Shown: positions 33,186 through 37,182 of the stretch, in pieces
How the letters are laid out: the number at the start of each line of letters is the position of its first letter
How positions within the stretch are numbered: the first letter of the stretch is position 1
Assembly (NCBI GenBank): GCA_938038175.1
Contig: CALHRQ010000195.1
Coordinates: forward strand, 1-37,182
Direction of reading: 5' to 3'
Source of the DNA: an uncultured Granulosicoccaceae bacterium
Lineage (GTDB): Bacteria > Pseudomonadota > Gammaproteobacteria > Granulosicoccales > Granulosicoccaceae
Length of the DNA: 37,182 bases
The notes under the pieces: model-generated
What the model was told of the DNA's origin: nothing
What the model saw: the letters and a program-made list of their open reading frames with translations, nothing else
Database searches by the model: none
Made by a program: the position numbers and the translations under genes

Positions 33186-34241
33186 CTATTTAAGACGGCG
33201 TGCTGCTGTTGCTTTAGCAAGCTGCTCAAGCAAAGGCGTTGTATCTTCCCATGCCAGACAAGCGTCTGTAACGCTTTTGCCACGCACTAGCGGAGAGGCT
33301 TCGGGGCTCTGTGCTCCTTCAACAAGATTACTTTCGATCATCACACCCATGATGCGTTTGTCACCATCAGAGAGTTGGGCGCAAATATCTCGACAAACAT
33401 AACTTTGACGCTGATGTTTTTTACGTGAGTTGGCATGGCTGCAGTCGATCATGACGTACTCAGGCAAGCCAGCCTTTGCAAGCATGGCACAGGCATCATC
33501 AACAGATGCCGCATCATAGTTAGTGCTGGCTTTTCCACCCCTCAAAATTAAATGGCAATCCGGATTGCCCGCTGTTTGAAAAATGGCAGATCGACCTTCT
33601 TTTGTCACAGACAAGAAATTATGCGGGTTGAGTGCAGCCCCTATGGCATCAACCGCAATTTGCATACTGCCAGCCGTGCCATTTTTAAAACCAACCGGAC
33701 AAGACAAACCCGATGCCAGCTCTCTATGTCCCTGGCTCTCGGTGGTGCGCGCACCTATCGCACCCCAACCAACAAGGTCTGCGATAAACTGTGGGCTGAT
33801 CAGATCAAGATACTCAACCCCGGCTGGCAGGCCCAAATCGTTAATGCTAGCCAGCAGTGTGCGCGCCATTCGCAGACCTTTGTTTATTTGAAAGCTATTA
33901 TCCATCTCTGGATCGTTGATTAGCCCCTTCCATCCGATAGTTGTGCGCGGCTTTTCAAAATACACTCTCATGATGATGCACAAATCATCTTCGTAACGCT
34001 GCTTTAGCTTTACTAAATTGGCGGCATACTCACTGGCGGCATCCGGGTCATGTATCGAACACGGACCCACAACCACAACAACGCGATCGTCCTTACCACT
34101 GAGCATATTGCCAACGGCCTGACGCGCATTGGTCACCGTATTTTCAGCCACTGATGTGACAGGAATTTCTTCGATTAAGGCTTCAGGGCTGTTTAGCTCC
34201 TTTGTTGCCGTGATCCTCAGATCGTCTGTACGTGCATTCAT
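33186..34241 (-). CDS. aroG: 3-deoxy-D-arabino-heptulosonate 7-phosphate synthase, type I
   Basis: This enzyme condenses phosphoenolpyruvate and erythrose 4-phosphate in the first step of the shikimate pathway. The 351 residues match the AroF/G/H family: VVGPCSIHD, MRVYFEKPRTTIGWKG, ISPQFIADLVGWGAIGART, SGLSCPVGFKNGT, ILRGGKAS, MIDCSHANS and GVMIESNLVEG. The SGLSCP segment is the same as in the Phe-sensitive E. coli isoenzyme, but I cannot fix the feedback amino acid, so the symbol is provisional. The ATG at 34241 has a weak ribosome site. It lies 153 bases downstream of hisG; that gap has no clear promoter. Confidence 0.92.
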   Translation of the reverse strand: MNARTDDLRITATKELNSPEALIEEIPVTSVAENTVTNARQAVGNMLSGKDDRVVVVVGPCSIHDPDAASEYAANLVKLKQRYEDDLCIIMRVYFEKPRTTIGWKGLINDPEMDNSFQINKGLRMARTLLASINDLGLPAGVEYLDLISPQFIADLVGWGAIGARTTESQGHRELASGLSCPVGFKNGTAGSMQIAVDAIGAALNPHNFLSVTKEGRSAIFQTAGNPDCHLILRGGKASTNYDAASVDDACAMLAKAGLPEYVMIDCSHANSRKKHQRQSYVCRDICAQLSDGDKRIMGVMIESNLVEGAQSPEASPLVRGKSVTDACLAWEDTTPLLEQLAKATAARRLK

Positions 34242-34394
34242 GATCGGTTCTTTTATTGTCCTTCGAATAAGCGCGGCAGATTCGCCACCATTACGCTATT
34301 AACTGTTTAGGTTTGATGTTCAGATAGTTCGTATTCTGTTGCGATTGCTCAGGTCTTGTGCTTGTTGCTTAATATACTATTTTTAATTCAGTTT

Positions 34395-35027
34395 TCAGCC
34401 AGACATTTTAACTGCAGCGTTGAGCTGATCAATCAGAGCGCCAATCTGGTGGCTATGGGTTTTCATAGCGACACGATTAACAACCAGTCTAGAGCTTATA
34501 TCAGCAATATGTTCAAGCGGTACAAGGCCATTGGCTTTAAGTGTTGCACCAGTGTCAACAACATCTACGATGAGATCACATAACTTGACCAGGGGTGCAA
34601 GCTCCATTGAGCCGTACAGCTTTATGATTTCAACTTGCCTGGCCTGGGCTGCAAAATGCGCTCGCGCGCAGTTACTGTACTTTGTCGCAACCCTTAACCG
34701 CTGAGTAGAATCAAGATTGGTATCGGGATAACCCGCCACCATTAACTTGCAACACGCTATGTTCAAGTCAATCGGTTCCAGCAAACCCTCACCACCATGC
34801 TCCATTAACACATCCTTCCCCACGACACCTACATGCGCACCGCCGTGTTGAACATAGGTCGGAACATCTGATGCACGCACAACCAGAAATTGCACATCTG
34901 GCAAATTGGCTGGCAAAATCAGTTTGCGTGACTTGTCTGGGTGTTCAGTTGGAACAACGCCAGCTGCTTCGAACAAAGGCAGCGTTTCATCAAAAATACG
35001 TCCCTTGGACAGGGCAATGTTTAACAC
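34395..35027 (-). CDS. hisG: ATP phosphoribosyltransferase, short form (HisG-S)
   Basis: HisG catalyses the first step of histidine synthesis (ATP plus PRPP). The 210-residue length shows the short form, which lacks the C-terminal regulatory domain and in known systems works with the HisRS-like subunit HisZ; no hisZ is in this window. Motifs: [29 protein letters not shown] and the PRPP loop [16 protein letters not shown]. The start is GTG at 35027, 11 bases after murA. murA-hisG is a common gammaproteobacterial pair, but the usual following hisD and hisC are missing here. Confidence 0.96.
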   Translation of the reverse strand: MLNIALSKGRIFDETLPLFEAAGVVPTEHPDKSRKLILPANLPDVQFLVVRASDVPTYVQHGGAHVGVVGKDVLMEHGGEGLLEPIDLNIACCKLMVAGYPDTNLDSTQRLRVATKYSNCARAHFAAQARQVEIIKLYGSMELAPLVKLCDLIVDVVDTGATLKANGLVPLEHIADISSRLVVNRVAMKTHSHQIGALIDQLNAAVKMSG

Positions 35028-35038
35028 TTGCAGCTACC

Positions 35039-36331
<1,293 letters not shown>

Positions 36332-36408
36332 TTAATGCTTGCCAAATTACGTGCACAATGGATAAACCAGGGTGCGTAACACTGCGATCAGTTCGCAGAA
36401 TGACGCGA

Positions 36409-36789
36409 TTATATCAGGGTGTCGACCTGACAGACCTCAGCGAGTTGCTGTAAAGAGGAAGGAATGTTTCGTATTTCGATGGTGTGGCCGGCACGTTTGG
36501 CAATCCCGGTCCACTCCAGCATCAAAGCCAGCCCAGCACTGTTGGCCTCAGTGACGCCTTCAAGATCAATAAGCAAATGCGCTTGCTCGCCAACTGAGTG
36601 GCCAGAAGCGTCGCCCTCTGAACGGATAGCCGATCTGCTATGAGAACTGCCAAAGCTGTTACCGATCGCTTCTGCCACTTGTTCAAGCGCTGCAGGTGCG
36701 CTTTGAAAGTTTAACGGGCCACTGACAAAGCATTGGCCAGCATCAACTCTGATAGTCAGAGCAGAGGTCTTTAAATCAGGATTCGCCAT
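36409..36789 (-). CDS. mlaB: STAS-domain protein MlaB
   Basis: MlaB is the cytoplasmic STAS subunit of the MlaFEDB ABC transporter that maintains outer-membrane lipid asymmetry. The 126 residues have the STAS fold pattern VSGPLNFQSAPAAL, then LLIDLEGVTEANSAGLALMLEW, whose SAG motif is typical of MlaB. A Ser/Gly/His-rich insert (about 65-88) makes it longer than the E. coli protein. The ATG at 36789 has an AAGGAT ribosome site and overlaps mlaC by 14 bases. The longer in-frame reading to 36849 runs inside mlaC. Confidence 0.88.
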   Translation of the reverse strand: MANPDLKTSALTIRVDAGQCFVSGPLNFQSAPAALEQVAEAIGNSFGSSHSRSAIRSEGDASGHSVGEQAHLLIDLEGVTEANSAGLALMLEWTGIAKRAGHTIEIRNIPSSLQQLAEVCQVDTLI

Positions 36790-37182
36790 TTTTATCCTTG
36801 ATCGTACCGAGCAACCCTTCGATGCCACCTTTTTCGATTTCATTAGCAAAAGCGGTGCGGTAACTTGTCACCAAACTGATGTTATTGACTTCAATGTCGT
36901 AGATCAGCCAGCCACTTTTTTCGCGCAACTTGTATAAAACGGGTACGTTATTGCCGCCCGATTGCTTAAAGATCGACCTTACGACAGCGCGATCATCACG
37001 CTTTTCTGGCTTGAACGGTTTAAATTCAATTTCTTCACCGCTGTACTCAGTCAATGCATCGGTGTAAGTGTTGAGCAGCAGTTTTTGAAATTCTGTAACC
37101 AACTCGGTTTTTTGCTCTCCACTGGCCCGGCGCCAGTGCTTACCGACTGCGAGCTTGGTCATGGTGCTGAAATCGAGATTGG
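36776..37182 (-). CDS. mlaC: MlaC phospholipid-binding protein, C-terminal part (gene runs off the window)
   Basis: MlaC carries phospholipids across the periplasm between the MlaA complex and MlaD. The visible 134 codons are open to the right edge and begin in the middle of the NLDFSTMTKLAVGKHWR motif. LVTEFQKLLLNTYTDAL, VLYKLREKSGWLIYDIEV and NNISLVTSYRTAFANEI follow, all characteristic of the family. The signal peptide and N-terminal part lie outside. An internal ATG at 37162 is not the start. The order mlaC-mlaB-murA fits the mla operon. Confidence 0.95.
   Translation of the reverse strand, partial: NLDFSTMTKLAVGKHWRRASGEQKTELVTEFQKLLLNTYTDALTEYSGEEIEFKPFKPEKRDDRAVVRSIFKQSGGNNVPVLYKLREKSGWLIYDIEVNNISLVTSYRTAFANEIEKGGIEGLLGTIKDKNGES

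Noticed and set aside
33089-33283. A 64-codon minus-strand open frame after aroG
   Set aside because: It overlaps the conserved 3' end of aroG in another frame and spans two hairpins; no sign of coding.
34356-34583. A 75-codon plus-strand open frame at the hisG 3' end
   Set aside because: Mostly antisense to conserved hisG sequence; no ribosome site or recognisable domain.

Overview
The window is a chromosomal segment of a gammaproteobacterium, probably free-living and non-enteric. The evidence is a complete dcw (division and cell wall) operon, an LpoA/YraN/SspAB/petABC block, an AlgW/DegS-type protease, a murA-hisG pair next to the Mla lipid-transport genes, and a DciA-type helicase loader beside lpxC. 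Base composition looks close to half G+C. I cannot name a genus.

Layout on the minus strand, read from high to low coordinates. (1) 37182-33186: mlaC (cut by the window edge), mlaB, murA, short-form hisG and a DAHP synthase. (2) 32963-29862: a HAMP-domain membrane protein and a large exported metzincin protease. The metzincin converges on, and overlaps, a plus-strand degS/algW-type protease gene (28770-29927). (3) 28738-23831: a NIF3-family gene, the petABC cytochrome bc1 operon, then sspA-sspB. (4) 23812-21301, plus strand: lpoA and yraN; divergent from them are rsmI and the RNase P RNA (rnpB). (5) 19563-3518: the dcw operon mraZ-rsmH-ftsL-ftsI-murE-murF-mraY-murD-ftsW-murC-ddl-ftsQ-ftsA-ftsZ, most of it joined by ATGA, TGATG or TAATG stop/start overlaps. 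After it come lpxC, a plus-strand dciA, and the 5' part of secA.

The genes serve envelope building: UDP-MurNAc-pentapeptide synthesis (murA, murC-F, ddl), lipid I formation (mraY), septal polymerisation (ftsW, ftsI, with LpoA as a PBP1A activator), the divisome (ftsZAQL), lipid A commitment (lpxC), outer-membrane lipid balance (mla) and envelope quality control (DegS-like).

I found no unmistakable new defence or mobile system; most of the window is conserved core. The points most worth a second look are: a yraN gene with a consensus Shine-Dalgarno placed before an AUC codon; absence of murG from its usual place between ftsW and murC; an exported TPR/metzincin protein with a GlyGly-CTERM-like tail that overlaps degS tail-to-tail; extra in-frame segments in DciA and MurE; an intrinsic-terminator hairpin almost touching the sspA start codon; an in-frame ten-codon minicistron just before ftsA; and several strong inverted repeats with no assigned role.
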